Origin: Lepidostoma basale
Taxonomy: Eukaryota > Arthropoda > Insecta > Trichoptera > Lepidostomatidae
Assembly: GCA_022606425.2 (NCBI GenBank)
Contig: JAHDVF020001050.1
Location: 620,001-684,000, forward strand
DNA length: 64,000 nt
Reading direction: 5' to 3'
In this document: one piece after another, positions 47,801 through 55,761 of the stretch
Position numbering within the stretch: position 1 is the stretch's first letter
How the letters are laid out: the number at the start of each line of letters is the position of its first letter
Notes under the pieces: model-generated
Database searches by the model: none
What the model saw: the letters and a program-made list of their open reading frames with translations, nothing else
What the model was told of the DNA's origin: nothing
Translations under genes and position numbers: made by a program

Positions 47801-47836
47801 AAGGTCTTCGTCAAGGGGCGAGAGATCAGCCTCTAG
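30796..47836 (+). CDS. GDA: guanine deaminase, complete 8-exon gene
   Basis: Eight exons join in phase to 457 residues, almost the length of human guanine deaminase (454). CDS exons: 30796-30909, 34830-35090, 37773-37991, 39282-39389, 40443-40550, 42361-42526, 42604-42759, 47595-47836. The enzyme hydrolyses guanine to xanthine and ammonia in purine catabolism and is an amidohydrolase of the ATZ/TRZ type. Metal and catalytic residues expected for the fold are visible: H79 and H81 in GFVDCHLHAP, H236 in THVAEN, H275 in LAHGIYL and D326 in GLGTDVSGG. The motif RNGTTTACYF and the C-terminal FLYLGDHRNI block are diagnostic of GDA. No stop or frameshift. It is divergent from TFIP11 with 2.9 kb between start codons. 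No clear polyadenylation signal was found after the stop. Confidence 0.96.
32100..32530 (-). mobile_element. Penelope-like debris with motif-B units
   Basis: Minus strand 32421-32379 is the best B unit: CUGAAGA, U, GGAGAC-UGCAAC-GGUCUCC, AAAAC, GUC. Its 3-bp stem I (ACC / GGU) can also form. A weaker unit lies at 32176-32137. At 32463-32525 a B tail (GAAACGTCGGTC) is joined to an inverted A head (complement of AACACCTGATGATG). In GDA intron 1. Confidence 0.5.
32575..32990 (+). mobile_element. CR1/L2-like LINE 3' end
   Basis: Same family as 44390-45132: ALHGMAPAYI-like reading at 32605-32640, TLRSAKSSAIERLSRP-like at 32685-32735, FRSRLKTLFKLSF-like at 32760-32800, then (ATT)n at 32866-32899. 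Confidence 0.7.
32993..34316 (+). mobile_element. mariner element, copy 2 of the second family
   Basis: 1324 bp with TA at both sides and near-identical terminal repeats. It lies in intron 1 of GDA in sense orientation. Very similar to the 12375 copy but longer by a local repeat insertion near 33619-33673. Transposase is broken several ways. Confidence 0.94.
33178..34242 (+). pseudogene. mariner transposase, multiply broken
   Basis: The start codon is ACG at the site of ATG in copy 1. A repetitive insertion at about 33619-33673 puts a stop into the frame. The second catalytic residue is changed (HNNARPHTA for HDNARPHTA), next to a 6-bp deletion. The position of the nonsense codon of copy 1 is intact here. 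Confidence 0.9.
34830..35090 (+). CDS. GDA: GDA exon 2 (metal-binding HxH)
   Basis: 87 codons, phase 0 to 0. Contains LIVPGFVDCHLHAPQ, the first metal-binding motif, followed by PLMDWLGEYTFPLE, both typical of GDA. Acceptor is CTCGGCAG|A, donor GTG|GTGAGT. Confidence 0.96.
35178..35378 (+). repeat. fold-back element, family A, degenerate core
   Basis: About 200 bp palindromic element with arms TTAAATTAAAAACACTGTTTT and its complement. Both arms keep GAAACAGCUGUCGCGACG but the CUGAUGA strand is lost. In GDA intron 2. Confidence 0.7.
35490..35706 (+). repeat. tandem repeat of GATTGAT-type units
   Basis: About 215 bp of 7-base units (GATTGAT, GATTGAC) with point variants and two spacers (GAACAAATTATTGACAATT-like). 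In GDA intron 2. Confidence 0.9.
35838..36010 (-). mobile_element. LINE family X fragment, short
   Basis: ACTAACTAACCATCACACCG tail side and about 170 bp of the family 3' block. A further scrap with CAGTAGGCAGAAAGAATGG lies at about 36434-36500. Confidence 0.65.
36512..37060 (+). mobile_element. pogo/Tigger-like element remnant
   Basis: Left end reads CAGTAAAACCTCGATATAAC, the typical start of Tigger-type elements; TATAACGGAC repeats near 37030. An open frame at 36643-36975 has a Lys-rich start and a HFRNFKELIIKNRKLQK/KQKLIPFSKL segment resembling the C-terminal tail of pogo transposases. The DDE core is absent. It lies in GDA intron 2. Confidence 0.6.
37085..37716 (+). mobile_element. LINE family X, best-preserved 3' end
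   Basis: A 206-codon open frame (37087-37707), the longest piece of family X. Blocks in order: [112 protein letters not shown]. It ends in a short (GTTA)n tail. This is the region after the reverse transcriptase of an RTE/Jockey-type LINE; clade not resolved. 5' truncated, as usual for target-primed reverse transcription. Confidence 0.85.
37773..37991 (+). CDS. GDA: GDA exon 3
   Basis: 73 codons, phase 0. Opens RRTLRNGTTTACYFSSLH (vertebrate RRTLKNGTTTACYF) and continues with VGKVSMSSPN, the next conserved strand. Very GC-rich. A LINE 3' end finishes only 57 bases before the acceptor. Confidence 0.96.
38024..38612. mobile_element. piggyBac-type MITE interrupted by another MITE
   Basis: TTAA at 38024-38027 and 38609-38612, ends CCCCTATAGTGCGGCCGAC and inward CCCACATTGTGGTGCTGAC. 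Same family as 63068-63270; split by the element at 38095-38479. In GDA intron 3. Confidence 0.65.
38095..38479. mobile_element. nested MITE with ATTT target duplication
   Basis: 385 bp with about 25-bp terminal repeats: CGTCACCTGAGAGTAAGAAG at left, CGTCACATGAGAGTAAAATG inward from right, both followed by GTTCCA. ATTT flanks both ends (38091-38094, 38480-38483). Superfamily not identified; no coding capacity. Confidence 0.7.
38755..38905. repeat. dispersed repeat pair, copy 1
   Basis: GAGGGACTCCCACCGCTTAT, AAAGCTGTTATAGG, CATCCACGGGGGACT; matches 48065-48180 (GAGGATTCCCACTCCTTACC, GAAGCTGTTATAGG, TCCATGCGGGACT). Nature unknown. Confidence 0.55.
38995..39200. repeat. fold-back repeat with motif C and D units
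   Basis: Minus strand 39098-39058 carries AAUGCGUUACCAAGGCGAAACAUGUA-like motif D3. Plus strand 39118-39165 carries a degraded C unit with GAAACAUGUCGAGAAA. Shared end AATACGTCTGTTTTC also at 15385. Confidence 0.45.
39282..39389 (+). CDS. GDA: GDA exon 4
   Basis: 36 codons, phase 0. VEPVITPRFALSCDMEMM matches the VKPIVTPRFSLSC block of vertebrate GDA. The acceptor is TTATTTCAG. Confidence 0.96.
39798..40012 (+). ncRNA. fold-back element with hammerhead-like motif A2
   Basis: About 215 bp, the two arms nearly identical in inverted orientation for about 75 bp (GAGTGTCGCGACAGCTGTTTC on the left, its complement on the right). The right arm holds CUGAUGA (39910-39916), hairpin GCCAAC-AUCG-GUUGGC, GAAAC (39934-39938) and GUC (39943-39945). 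The left arm carries the same unit with the hairpin deleted. In GDA intron 4. Confidence 0.6.
40443..40550 (+). CDS. GDA: GDA exon 5 (metal ligand His)
   Basis: 36 codons, phase 0. Starts THVAENLTECEL; H236 is the expected metal ligand (SHISEN in vertebrates). Acceptor TTCCTTCCAG and donor CAG|GTAACT. Confidence 0.95.
40735..40898 (+). mobile_element. CR1/L2-like LINE, 3' UTR only
   Basis: AAAACACGTC, TTGAGGTGATTACATCCC, ACGGCGCTAAAGTTA and (TTA)n match the 3' UTR at 45025-45132. Confidence 0.7.
40905..41098 (-). repeat. motif D4 repeat
   Basis: Minus strand reads CAUGAUAAUGCCUUAGCAAGG then GUGAAACC (41078-41040). The left part shares GGAACAATGGTGTAAAA with 15330-15350. In GDA intron 5. Confidence 0.4.
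41102..41598 (+). mobile_element. IS630/Tc1/mariner-type element, internally deleted
   Basis: About 500 bp with imperfect terminal repeats (AGGGTGGTTTTTTAAGAG at the left; AGGGTGTTTTTTAGAG read inward at the right). It holds a 94-codon open frame at 41206-41490. The first ~55 residues are the N-terminal helix-turn-helix of a transposase type common in insects (MNRLTSEQRLQIVQIYFE); the end is the family's C-terminal tail (RGAHMPEFIFKQ). The catalytic core is deleted in frame. Confidence 0.8.
41890..42240 (-). mobile_element. mariner remnant, 3' part only
   Basis: Minus-strand translation gives [12 protein letters not shown], then a stop where Tyr is expected, and a tail with EEELKEEVLSYL and GDYEYVEK, i.e. 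the end of a mariner transposase of a third family. 5' part is missing. The left end begins near AGGGTTGTCCGTAAAATAAG. It lies in GDA intron 5. Confidence 0.8.
42361..42526 (+). CDS. GDA: GDA exon 6 (catalytic His region)
   Basis: 55 codons plus one base. CILAHGIYLDEAEM carries the catalytic-site H275. SLAHCPASNTRLRSG corresponds to SIAHCPNSNLSLSSG. The donor G|GTTAGC splits the codon of D326, which the next exon completes. Confidence 0.95.
42604..42759 (+). CDS. GDA: GDA exon 7
   Basis: Two bases, 51 codons, one base. Completes GTDVSGGDSPSILDAI, the metal-binding Asp block. Ends YLATLGGAK. The intron before it is only 77 bp, the shortest in the gene, and free of repeats. Confidence 0.95.
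42955..43750 (+). mobile_element. LINE family X copy split by LINE family Y
   Basis: Family X runs 42955-43129 (SLRWFGHVKRMDEERLVKKVY to RPRKTWH) and resumes at about 43606 (gaagtcgggagaatcgacg to the tail at 43750). Between them sits a family Y 3' end with its (GAAAT)n tail, so Y inserted into X. In GDA intron 7. Confidence 0.75.
43130..43605 (+). mobile_element. LINE family Y, 3' end
   Basis: Encodes [39 protein letters not shown], the C-terminal block of a second non-LTR family, followed by a 3' UTR and (GAAAT)n tail. Related fragments at 16350-16712 and 21410-21600. Confidence 0.75.
44165..44345. repeat. dispersed insect-type repeat
   Basis: ACTAGCTGTACCCGGCCACG and CGTTGCTGTGGC are the well-known start of an insect interspersed repeat; TTTCAAAGCACTCGGTGAAT also fits. 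Class not assigned. Confidence 0.5.
44390..45132 (+). mobile_element. CR1/L2-like LINE 3' end with (TTA)n tail
   Basis: Frames shifted several times read SRLDYCNGIYANIPKQQINK, LQSAFNTAARLT, KALHGMAPSYI, GDRAFAVAGPSAWNNLPSHL, DFRSKLKTHLF: the closing part of CR1/L2-type reverse transcriptase polyproteins. The 3' UTR has TTGAGGTGATTACATC and ends in (TTA)n. In GDA intron 7. Confidence 0.85.
45655..45785 (-). mobile_element. LINE family X tail fused to other repeat
   Basis: AACTAACTAACTACTAACTAACC then CATCACGCCGTCTCCCCG, joined to CGCTCCGCGGGAGACGCGG and GGGTTGCGAACCTCAT. The same junction occurs inverted at 49340-49475, so it is part of one repeat unit. A further scrap at 45270-45370. Confidence 0.6.
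45908..46457 (+). mobile_element. possible piggyBac-like fold-back element
   Basis: TTAACTCTTTGCCCGC at 45908 resembles piggyBac ends. The sequence closes near 46454 with CTAAAGGTTAA. Inside are inverted repeats CGCCTCTTTGCAA..AATAACGTG (46109-46131 against 46384-46406, one mismatch) and a 16-bp perfect stem TATACCACTGTTGCGT (46214-46229 / 46234-46249) with loop GACA. A 162-codon frame at 45856-46344 runs across; not recognised, probably not a real gene. Confidence 0.4.
46775..47020 (+). mobile_element. RTE-like LINE reverse-transcriptase fragment
   Basis: Two overlapping frames read MNMTKTKILTN and VDVYVYLGHLLAFGRGGQ, EIDRRIQLGWSAFGRLGNIF, the thumb-side end of an RTE-type reverse transcriptase. 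One frameshift near 46845. Confidence 0.75.
47075..47350 (-). mobile_element. LINE family X fragment
   Basis: ATTCGTTCCATATGTTGAAACC, AGTGACCCTTTCTTAA and GGCACTAGAACCCCATTATG are complements of FGHMER, K-GSL and NGVLVPTL blocks. Confidence 0.65.
47370..47545 (-). ncRNA. hammerhead-like motif A3
   Basis: Minus strand: CUGAUGA (47471-47465), hairpin GCCAAC-AUCG-GUUAGC with one mismatch, GAAAC (47447-47443), GUC (47438-47436). The flanks ATAATGTTGAAGTATC and CATAGTGTTTCGGC recur inverted beside A2 at 39762-39795. It sits 50 bp before GDA exon 8. Confidence 0.5.
47595..47836 (+). CDS. GDA: GDA exon 8 (C-terminus, stop)
   Basis: 79 codons plus TAG at 47834-47836. DDKTGNFEVGKEFDALIV and QKFLYLGDHRNIVKVFV are the conserved closing blocks. 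A (TTTGA)n tract of LINE-tail type begins 44 bases after the stop. Confidence 0.95.
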
Positions 47837-48059
47837 GTGTACATACTAACCGAGTGTACAAAGGAACTCTAAGGAACTCTGATTTGATTTGATTTGATTT
47901 GATAGTTGAACCAGAACCTCGCCTATTTGTTATTTCATATTTTGCCTTGCGGCTGGCTTCATTTACAGAAAATAACAATGGTCTCTGCAGCCGACTACAT
48001 TTGCAGCTCCGACGAATTATCTCAGTTCATATTATTGCGCACAATTCAGTAGTAAAGAA

Positions 48060-48185
48060 CTAAAATAGAGGATTCCCACTCCTTACCCGAAGCTGTTATA
48101 GGCGTTACGGCGCCTTTCATCAGCTTCGCTTCTTCAATCCCTAGGCCCATTCCTCGTCCATGCGGGACTCTAGTTAGATGAATTA
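48060..48185. repeat. dispersed repeat pair, copy 2
   Basis: See the copy at 38755. The neighbouring 47985-48015 (CCGACTACATTTGCAGCTC) and 48955-49033 resemble the ends of the piggyBac-type MITE family, so 47985-49033 may be a longer element with an RTE inserted. Confidence 0.45.
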
Positions 48186-48339
48186 TATAAAATAAGTCAA
48201 GAGAGACCCTAGCCACATGTATCTACCTCTTTGTTCCTCTATATTCCTCCGTATATGTTAATTTATAAAAATACAATACATTTATAATATTACAAAAAAA
48301 TAGGAGAAGGGGGTACAAAAGCATTCAACGTACTCACTT

Positions 48340-48870
48340 CTTCTTCTTTGCTAGCCTTCTTCCCTCCACTGCTGGATACAGGCCTCATCCAATTTCCTCG
48401 TCTCTATCCTGCCCCCTTTGTATCCAAGATTTTCCAACCCTTTTGACAATATCATCGGTCCATCTCACCGGTGACCTTCCGACACTTCGCCTATTTGCCC
48501 ATGGTCTTCAACTGAGTATCCTGGGTACCCATCTGTTGCCACCCTGTCTAGCCAAGTGTCCAGCCCATTGCCATTTCAATTTTGCCACTCGGTCCATGAC
48601 GTCAGCAACCCTGGTATGGCGTCTGATTTCTTCATTCCTTATGCGGTCACGCAAGCTCACACCAAGTATCTGTCTTTCCATGGACCTCTGTGTACACTTG
48701 AGCCTGTGGACACTTATTGCTGTAAGAGTTGTCGTCTCTAGTCCGTTTGTCATCATGGGCACTATACACATGTCGTCGTAGACCTATCTTTTGAGACAAA
48801 CCGGTATTTCATCATTTTCAAAGACATGTCTGAGTTTACCAAAGGCGGGTACTCACACAGGGGTACATTA
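48340..48870 (-). mobile_element. RTE-like LINE 3' end, copy 2
   Basis: Same family as 7980-8640, opposite strand, an open run of 87 codons (QILGVSLRDRIRNEEIRRHT, WQWAGHLARQGGNRWVPRIL) then frameshifts. It keeps WQWAGH where copy 1 has a stop. Confidence 0.8.
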
Positions 48871-49119
48871 CAGCGGGAAATCAAAGGATTGAAAGAAGAA
48901 AGGATCTTAAGTAATAAGGTATAGACACATGTTAGTATTATAAGATTCATATATGAGCTGCAAATGCAGTGCCCCGCAGTTCGAAACCAAAAAAATTGAC
49001 TGCAATGTAGCCAGCCGCGTAATAATGGTTAAGGATATCAACACATTGTATGCGGATGTTTCAACACTAGCAAGCGAGATATTTTTTTAATGCAGTGTGC
49101 AAAATTTCACGTTATAACT

Positions 49120-49480
49120 AACTCACAAACTTATTAACCGCCACGATGTTTTCCCGGAGGAGTAGTAAAGGGGCCGCCATACTATTCAATCCTGACACAT
49201 AACTATCGCCCCTCTTTTACATTCACACACCGTGCATGCACGCTCGACGATTGTTCCGACTTCCAACATTAAAAAAAAAATGTGCTCGACGATTGTTCCG
49301 ACTTTCAACATTAAAAAAATGTAATCCTTATTATTTATGAGGTTCGCAACCCATCACACCGCGTCTCCCGCGGGGCGAAAAGAGGAGGATGGAATGCCGC
49401 ATCGGTTAAAAGTGTGACAGTCCATTCTTTCTGCCTACCCTTTCGGGGAGACGGCGTGATGGTTAGTTAGTTAGTTTATC
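49120..49480 (+). mobile_element. LINE family X fragments
   Basis: 49120-49280 is reverse complement with the motif GTGCTCGACGATTGTTCCGAC given twice around A-rich runs. 49340-49475 is plus-oriented, ending GGCGTGATGGTTAGTTAGTT. Confidence 0.6.
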
Positions 49481-49499
49481 CTTATTTTTACATATTATT

Positions 49500-51735
49500 T
49501 TTCACCACAACACTTCTCTTCTATTGGAATCATATTACAGCTCCGATCCTTAACAAATATACAATTACTTAACACTTTATGTTAAGATATGTACTTAATA
49601 CCTACAAAGAATAATCTCCAATCTCCCTTTTGACATAAGAGAGTTACCTCTTTTTGTTAACCTTGGTAACAGTTTTACATCTTTGAGTCTCATTCCATAA
49701 TTAATGAACTATTTAACTCACTAGCACTCAGTCTTACTTAGGTACTTACTTATACAGTCACTGGACATAGGCCTCACCCATACTTCTCCACATATTCCCA
49801 TCTTGTGCCTTCTGCACTCAATATATATTAACTTAATTTAAATCAAAGAATAGCGAGTTAGTTAGTTAGTTAATAAGTCTAGTTTTTGAGTTTCCCATGC
49901 TGAAGCAACATTGAGCTAAACAACGAGCTTTAACGTTCCCCGCATACGATGTGTCAAGATATTTGACAATTGAAATGAATGTGCTAATCTAAATATTGTA
50001 TAAATATGCTTTTTTAATGTTTTTTCTTTCCATTTTTATCAAAAATTCTTGTAAATACATATTATTATTAAAGTTATTTAATGTGTTTTATATGCAAATA
50101 ATTAAAAATATATATTATTACATTATTTTTAGTCTCTGAGTTATTGGGATTACTTAAAATTGCATAAACCGTAGGTGAATCTATCGACTTATTATTTAAT
50201 GCTTGCAATATAACAGCCGATTCGCGATATTTCAAAAAGATAACATGTCTCAAAGAAATATGTGTAGTTGTATTATTTTGATTCTAAAACAAAATATTTA
50301 AAATAATGGATGTCGTAAGGTTTTGTAATCTCACTTTTGTTCCATTTACATTGACATTTGGGCAATGAAAATTAAACATAACCTTAATGTTATCAATTTA
50401 AGCCAAAACACGCTTCAAAATCATAAGTCATCAATTGGAAGGGGTTATAAAATAAAAATGAATGAAATGAACTTTTCCTTGGAGCTAAGAAGTTTCATTT
50501 CTACCGCGCTAGAGCCTCGCTCATATCTTCTTAAGCGATTAGGTAAATTAAAATGATAATATTTTTAGTGAAGTAATGTCTATGAATGTTCCGTTATTAC
50601 GATTTCAAATTGTCGTTTAGTAATGTGTAGTGTTTACACGGCACCGTAACACGCGGACTCTTTTACCACTGTAACGAAAGGTTCCAAGAACTCAAAGCTA
50701 AATCAATCTGTTTTTCACGATTTACTACATTTCATTATATATTGACCACGTCCATCAAATATACAGATATACCGTTATTTTATTAATGTTCCCACTGTTC
50801 GCAGACTTTAGATTATCGTTTCACTTCATTAATATCTCGTGTCATGACATGTTTTCACAATTCGTGAGCTGGCACGCATGAAATGTCCGGCTAACTTCAT
50901 CATGTCGCACTTCCGTAACAGGGTGCGCGCGCGGCTCTCATTTTTACCCCTACTAAACGCGCCAAAAGAAGTTTAACATAAAAAATGTGTATTAATGCTT
51001 TCATTTTTGTCTGTCAGTGTCAATACGCCAAGTGTATGTAAGTTAAATTGCGTAATTTCACATCTAGTATTTTCTATGATAACTCATAAATTAAATTGTA
51101 AATGCATGATTTATGAAATAAAAGAAATGGTTCGTTGGACATATGTATACATTGTACGGTGGAACAAGTGAATTATTTGAATTGTAGAATATTATTTGAA
51201 CAGCTGCCCTCGCTCGTGACATAACGCCCGACATTGACACAGTTTGATCGCTGTTTGTATTATATTTGTAGCAATGGGAAATGCCTCAAGCATGTATTAC
51301 GAGTAGATTATACATGTAGTTATAATAGTGGAGTGTTGCCGGAGATGTCTGAACGACACATTTCATACAAAATAATAAATAACCTCCGACTGTGATTGTA
51401 AAATTATTCCCTTTGGCCGAGCGGCGCGATATCCGCTAGAGCAAGTACGAGTACCTACCCTGTAATATCAACTATTCGATAAGAAATGTTATCGGAGGTT
51501 ATTTCATTCCTCGTCATATAATATTTGCGTAATGCGAATAAGATAAAATAACGTTTTTTAATCAAATAGTACGTTTTAATATTTATATTCAACCTTTTTT
51601 CTATTTTTACTGGTATTGATGTTGTTCATTGAATTTTCGTGGTATTACATAAGATCATGGTAAATAACGAAAAAAAAATGTAAACCCTATATAATGTAAT
51701 TTAGTTTAATTCCACTTGATTTTATGTATCTCATC
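49500..51735. other. intergenic stretch, nothing recognised
   Basis: AT-rich, no open frame above 65 codons and no repeat that I can name. It separates the GDA side from the putative 3' end of the minus-strand gene. Confidence 0.5.
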
Positions 51736-51739
51736 ACCA

Positions 51740-51910
51740 GCATATTTTATGTATCTCATCATAAAAAAAAATTCTCGACATAATTTTGAAGGCTTTACAC
51801 CTTCATCAGGAGAACTATATAGTTTATATCGTTCCCCGAATAACACAGGTGTAAAGCCTTTGAAATATGTTGAGAAAGATAAACTGAAAAGTGGAAAAAA
51901 AATTGTCAAA
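51740..51910. repeat. fold-back repeat with motif C2
   Basis: Inverted units about 60 bp apart: AAGGCTTTACACCTTCATCA on the left and GGTGTAAAGCCTTTGAAA on the right. On the minus strand the left unit reads GUUCUC, CUGAUGA, a short hairpin, then GUC, GAGAA; the GUUCUC/GAGAAC-type stem I would pair over five bases. The GAAAC box is mutated. Confidence 0.5.
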
Positions 51911-51989
51911 TATGCCTGTATTTTCATTGGCCCTTTGGCAGCTCATAATAACTTGACTGTTTGCTTTGGGACAATTTTATAATGACTAT

Positions 51990-52095
51990 TTATTTATTGT
52001 ATCTATGAAAATGTCGCAACAGCTATTTCGCCAATATATATTGGCATAATCAGTATACAGTTGGCGAAACGGCTGTCGCCACAATTACATAGAAT
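51990..52095 (-). ncRNA. hammerhead-like motif A4, degraded
   Basis: Minus strand: CUGAUUA, then a perfect hairpin GCCAAU-AUAU-AUUGGC, GAAAU and GUU. A second half-unit (TTGGCGAAACGGCTGTCGCC) follows on the plus strand. The closing pair U-A here replaces C-G of A2. Confidence 0.45.
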
Positions 52096-52189
52096 CAACT
52101 CAACTTGCGTCTGATTCAGCATCTGTGGAAGTAGGTGGCTGTAGATTGATGGAAATGAAACACAAGAAAGTAAATGAATAAGTTTTGAT

Positions 52190-55100
52190 ATATATTTATT
52201 CTGACATATAAAATTTATTAAATCGAATACAAAATAAGAAAAGGACTCGTCAAAATGAGTTTCCATAATGACAGAACACTTTACACAATTTCAAGTAAAA
52301 TATGAAACACGTACTACCCTGCAAAATGTTTACTCTTCTTCATAAGGTAATCTTTGGGCTGCTCCGCCTCCCACGGGGCTGCTGTCCGCTCAGTCTTACA
52401 CGCACGTGCAGCCCTCTCCGGGGACCCCCGGGGAATATCCCCAGACAAGACGATACAAATAGGTGATTGTTCATATCTCAGGTAAAACAACATTAAATAA
52501 TCATTTGATAATCTTACACTTAACTTCTACACGCACACATTTCCTCACGCACACATTTCCTCACGCACGCATCACGCTTCCATCCAACAATCGTTCCATG
52601 TTCTGTGAACAAGAGCCGACTCCTTCCATCCCCCAGAGATGGAGAAATTTGTGCCGCAAGCATCATTTTATGATATAATGATTAATATGCAAATTAAATT
52701 AATCGCAATTTAATCTCAAAGGAATTTCATGGTCCAATTTTTTACAAATTGGCCACGCAATCTAATTGTAAAACCAAATAGCATTTGTTCGTAATTATTT
52801 TGAATACTAAACTAACTTTAAAATTAACATTTCAATAGTACTACATTTCCAAATAATCAGGATACATCATAAAAGGTAAATGGAAACTAATACAATACTC
52901 AAATAATATATTAGATGAGATGGAATGTCAATACTAACAGCTGCTGCGGGACACTTGATATCCTAGCTGCCACCGGCCTCTGCCAAATTATTCCTAATGG
53001 ACTAACGTGACTCCGGCTTCATGCTGGAGCGTGTGCAATCAAAACTAAAGCAAAACTTCCCCCTCCTCCCGTTGACAGAGAGCCTTTGTCATCCTCCCCC
53101 ACTCCGCACATGGAATCATCTTTGTTCTATAATTCTAATAAAAAATGTATAATAAATCACCGGAATAAAATTGTCAGTCAGACGGGCAAGTTTGTTCAAA
53201 TTTGGCCTCAAATTAATATTAATCATCACGGAACATTCCTTGCCCATATCCCGTAACAAGAGCTAAAAAGCGAGGCATCCGCTAACAAGAAAGCTTCGGT
53301 AAATGCTTCTCCGCGTAGACACTCCCTACAAGGCAATACATGCAGGCTGCGATATGTTGCGCAAGCTACAATACTTGTGAAAGTCGACTTGCTAGCGGAT
53401 CATTTTCTTAAAACTTTATAAAAATTTGTGCTCACGATTACAGATCCCAAATGTAAAACAAGTCATAATTATTTTAGAACTATTTTTAAGAAGAAATTGA
53501 ATACTATAAAATTAAAATTTGAATTAATTGTATATCAACACGTGTCACAAAAATGGTAAAGAATGAATCTTTAGGGTATGGCCACACCGGAGTGCCAGAG
53601 TAGGAGAAATATGGCGCACTATGGGATTGGCCACACTATACGCTTCGCGCCACAGTGCGTGATCACAAGCCAACTGTGTGTTGACTCCTACCCAGGCACT
53701 CCGGTGTGGCCGTACCCTTAGAGTTTAGATCAAAATCTTGAATGCCATCGACAAGATACCGCAGAAGGTTACATACGGTCATACAATGGCACGAAACACC
53801 CGGCAAGTTGCGCCCATCCATTTAAATTGTAACTTAATAGCGCCAAGCCTGCCAGCGGCCAGGTTACTTGACTAATAATTAAAACATTATTGTGCATGCT
53901 CTACGGGTAGATGAAGCCAATCGTCTGTGGACAGACAGCACCTCCATTCTCTGTGGTGCAGCTATCACAAAACATAACGAGTCAATAAAACTAATCTTAA
54001 ATAGTAGTAAAGAATACTCTTCCCATTCACAGGTGTGAGCTGGTACTGTGTGGAAATGAAATGATAGGAGCTTAGCGACTATACATAAAGACAAGATCAT
54101 TTAAAATATTTACAAATGCGCGATTAGCCTCTAGCAGCGTCGGAGCCTTCCACCCTCGGAGAAAGTCAATCATGCAGCGAGCGCGGGGACACTAATTCAG
54201 TTCTGTTGTGAACAAACGAACAGCGGCTGAGATCATCTTTTGTTCGGGGACTACAAACCAAATTAAAAGCACGGCGGGACACACTTCAGTCTCCCCGAGG
54301 GTGTGGACAGGAAAATAATTATTTACATCTAAACTGTGCAGCAATAATACACGCCAAACTAAACATTTGGCTTCAAATATTCATTTCATTAATTCGGATT
54401 GTGAATGCAAACAACTGGAACATTAATTCTCACAGCGACTACAAGTAGATTTATATACTTCTTAATTTACTTCCTGACAAACATTCCTATCCCTAAATAA
54501 TGGAGGAGAGATATAAAACATTACACTTAGAATTTTCCAAAAAACATCCACCGGGACACTTCAATATCTCTTCCTACAATAGGCACGTGAAACAATATGC
54601 TAAACTCTGTTTTCCTTTCCCATCAACACTTCCTCTTCTATTATAACTACGGTACAGGCGCTCGTCACTCACCACGCCGCGGAGCTGGCTGAGGAATGTT
54701 TCCACTCAACTTGACGTTGATCTAACTAGTCGGTGACGCATATTAAACTTTGTACTAAATGACATTCATTTTATGTTATACTTCCAACAATGGAGCTGGA
54801 GCAACGATGCATATTACAAACGGGGTTCTGAAGTGAATGGTGGAGATTCATTATTTTAACAAGATCTTACAAAAGTCAAACATATTAAGCCAATGAATAG
54901 ACTAACGCAATTATTAGATACGAGTCAAATTTAATATGAAGATGCCATTCTGCTTGGCACCTCACAAGCGAGGGTGTATCGTATCATTTTGAAAACATTA
55001 CAGAACCACCTTCCCCTGATTGGTCAACTTATTACATCTTAAAGTGTGATTTAGTTGTCTGGCATCAGATAATCCTTCCCTCGAACCGAGAAGTCGGCAA

Positions 55101-55597
55101 TATTTGCCTTTACTTAATGAATGTTCTCCCACCGTAACACCATAAACCGAGAGAACGCACAGAGTTCCAGCGGACACCAATTCTCTAACACAGACTTAGC
55201 CTAGAGATAATAACAGTTTTACAATACATATTTATTTCACATGTAAAAAAATACTCAAAAAGAGCGAGACGATGAATAAGTTAAATTAGGTCTAGAAGTA
55301 CACGCTAGTCTAGTACTCTGGTGTTTTAGTTGATTATCCTACGGTAATATCATTCAGATGCTCCGGTGATGCTCTGGCTTGGAACAGCGGACACAATAAT
55401 ACTCATCTGCTCCAAATCACAGCCTCATCGTTATAACTATTACCATCTTTATATTTCTTTTGAACGTTCCGTTTCTGTGTGTAGTATAGTTAACAAGCTC
55501 TTTGTGCTCTCCAACGTAGTTTGGCTAACATCAGTAGGCCCCCGGCGCCCTAGAGCGTCAGTCCTCGCATGCGGCGCTGCAGGCGCGCGGGCCGGGG
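52190..55597 (-). other. putative long 3' UTR of the unidentified gene
   Basis: About 3.4 kb without any coding signal and almost without repeats, unlike the rest of the window; the one clear element is a 144-bp Harbinger-type MITE. A minus-strand AATAAA near 52201-52196 could be the polyadenylation signal. The assignment is an inference from position and composition only. Confidence 0.3.
53574..53717. mobile_element. PIF/Harbinger-type MITE
   Basis: 144 bp with 22-bp terminal repeats, GGGTATGGCCACACCGGA at left and GGGTACGGCCACACCGGA inward from the right, one mismatch. TTA on both sides (53571-53573, 53718-53720) fits the three-base target duplication of Harbinger elements. No coding capacity. 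Confidence 0.8.
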
Positions 55598-55761
55598 TCA
55601 GTGTGCGAGTGCGGGGAGAGAAGCGCGGCCGGGCGGCAGGGGCAGGGGGAGGGCGATGGGCAGGGGGGGGCCCTCGAGCGCAGGGGCCCGGGAGCGCCGC
55701 AGTCCCCCCTCCCCGCGAGGCCCGCGCCGGGAGCGCCGACGACTGCTGCGACGCTCACCAC
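55598..55761 (-). CDS. unidentified gene, putative last exon
   Basis: Two bases, 53 codons and TGA. An Arg/Ser-rich segment (RRSSRRRSRRG) is followed by a Pro/Leu-rich tail. Acceptor GTTGTTGTGTGTAG is good and the phase fits. The composition is low complexity, so coding status is uncertain. Confidence 0.42.

Noticed and set aside
49500..51735. Hidden exons between GDA and the minus-strand gene
   Set aside because: Scanned both strands; no conserved block with splice borders found.
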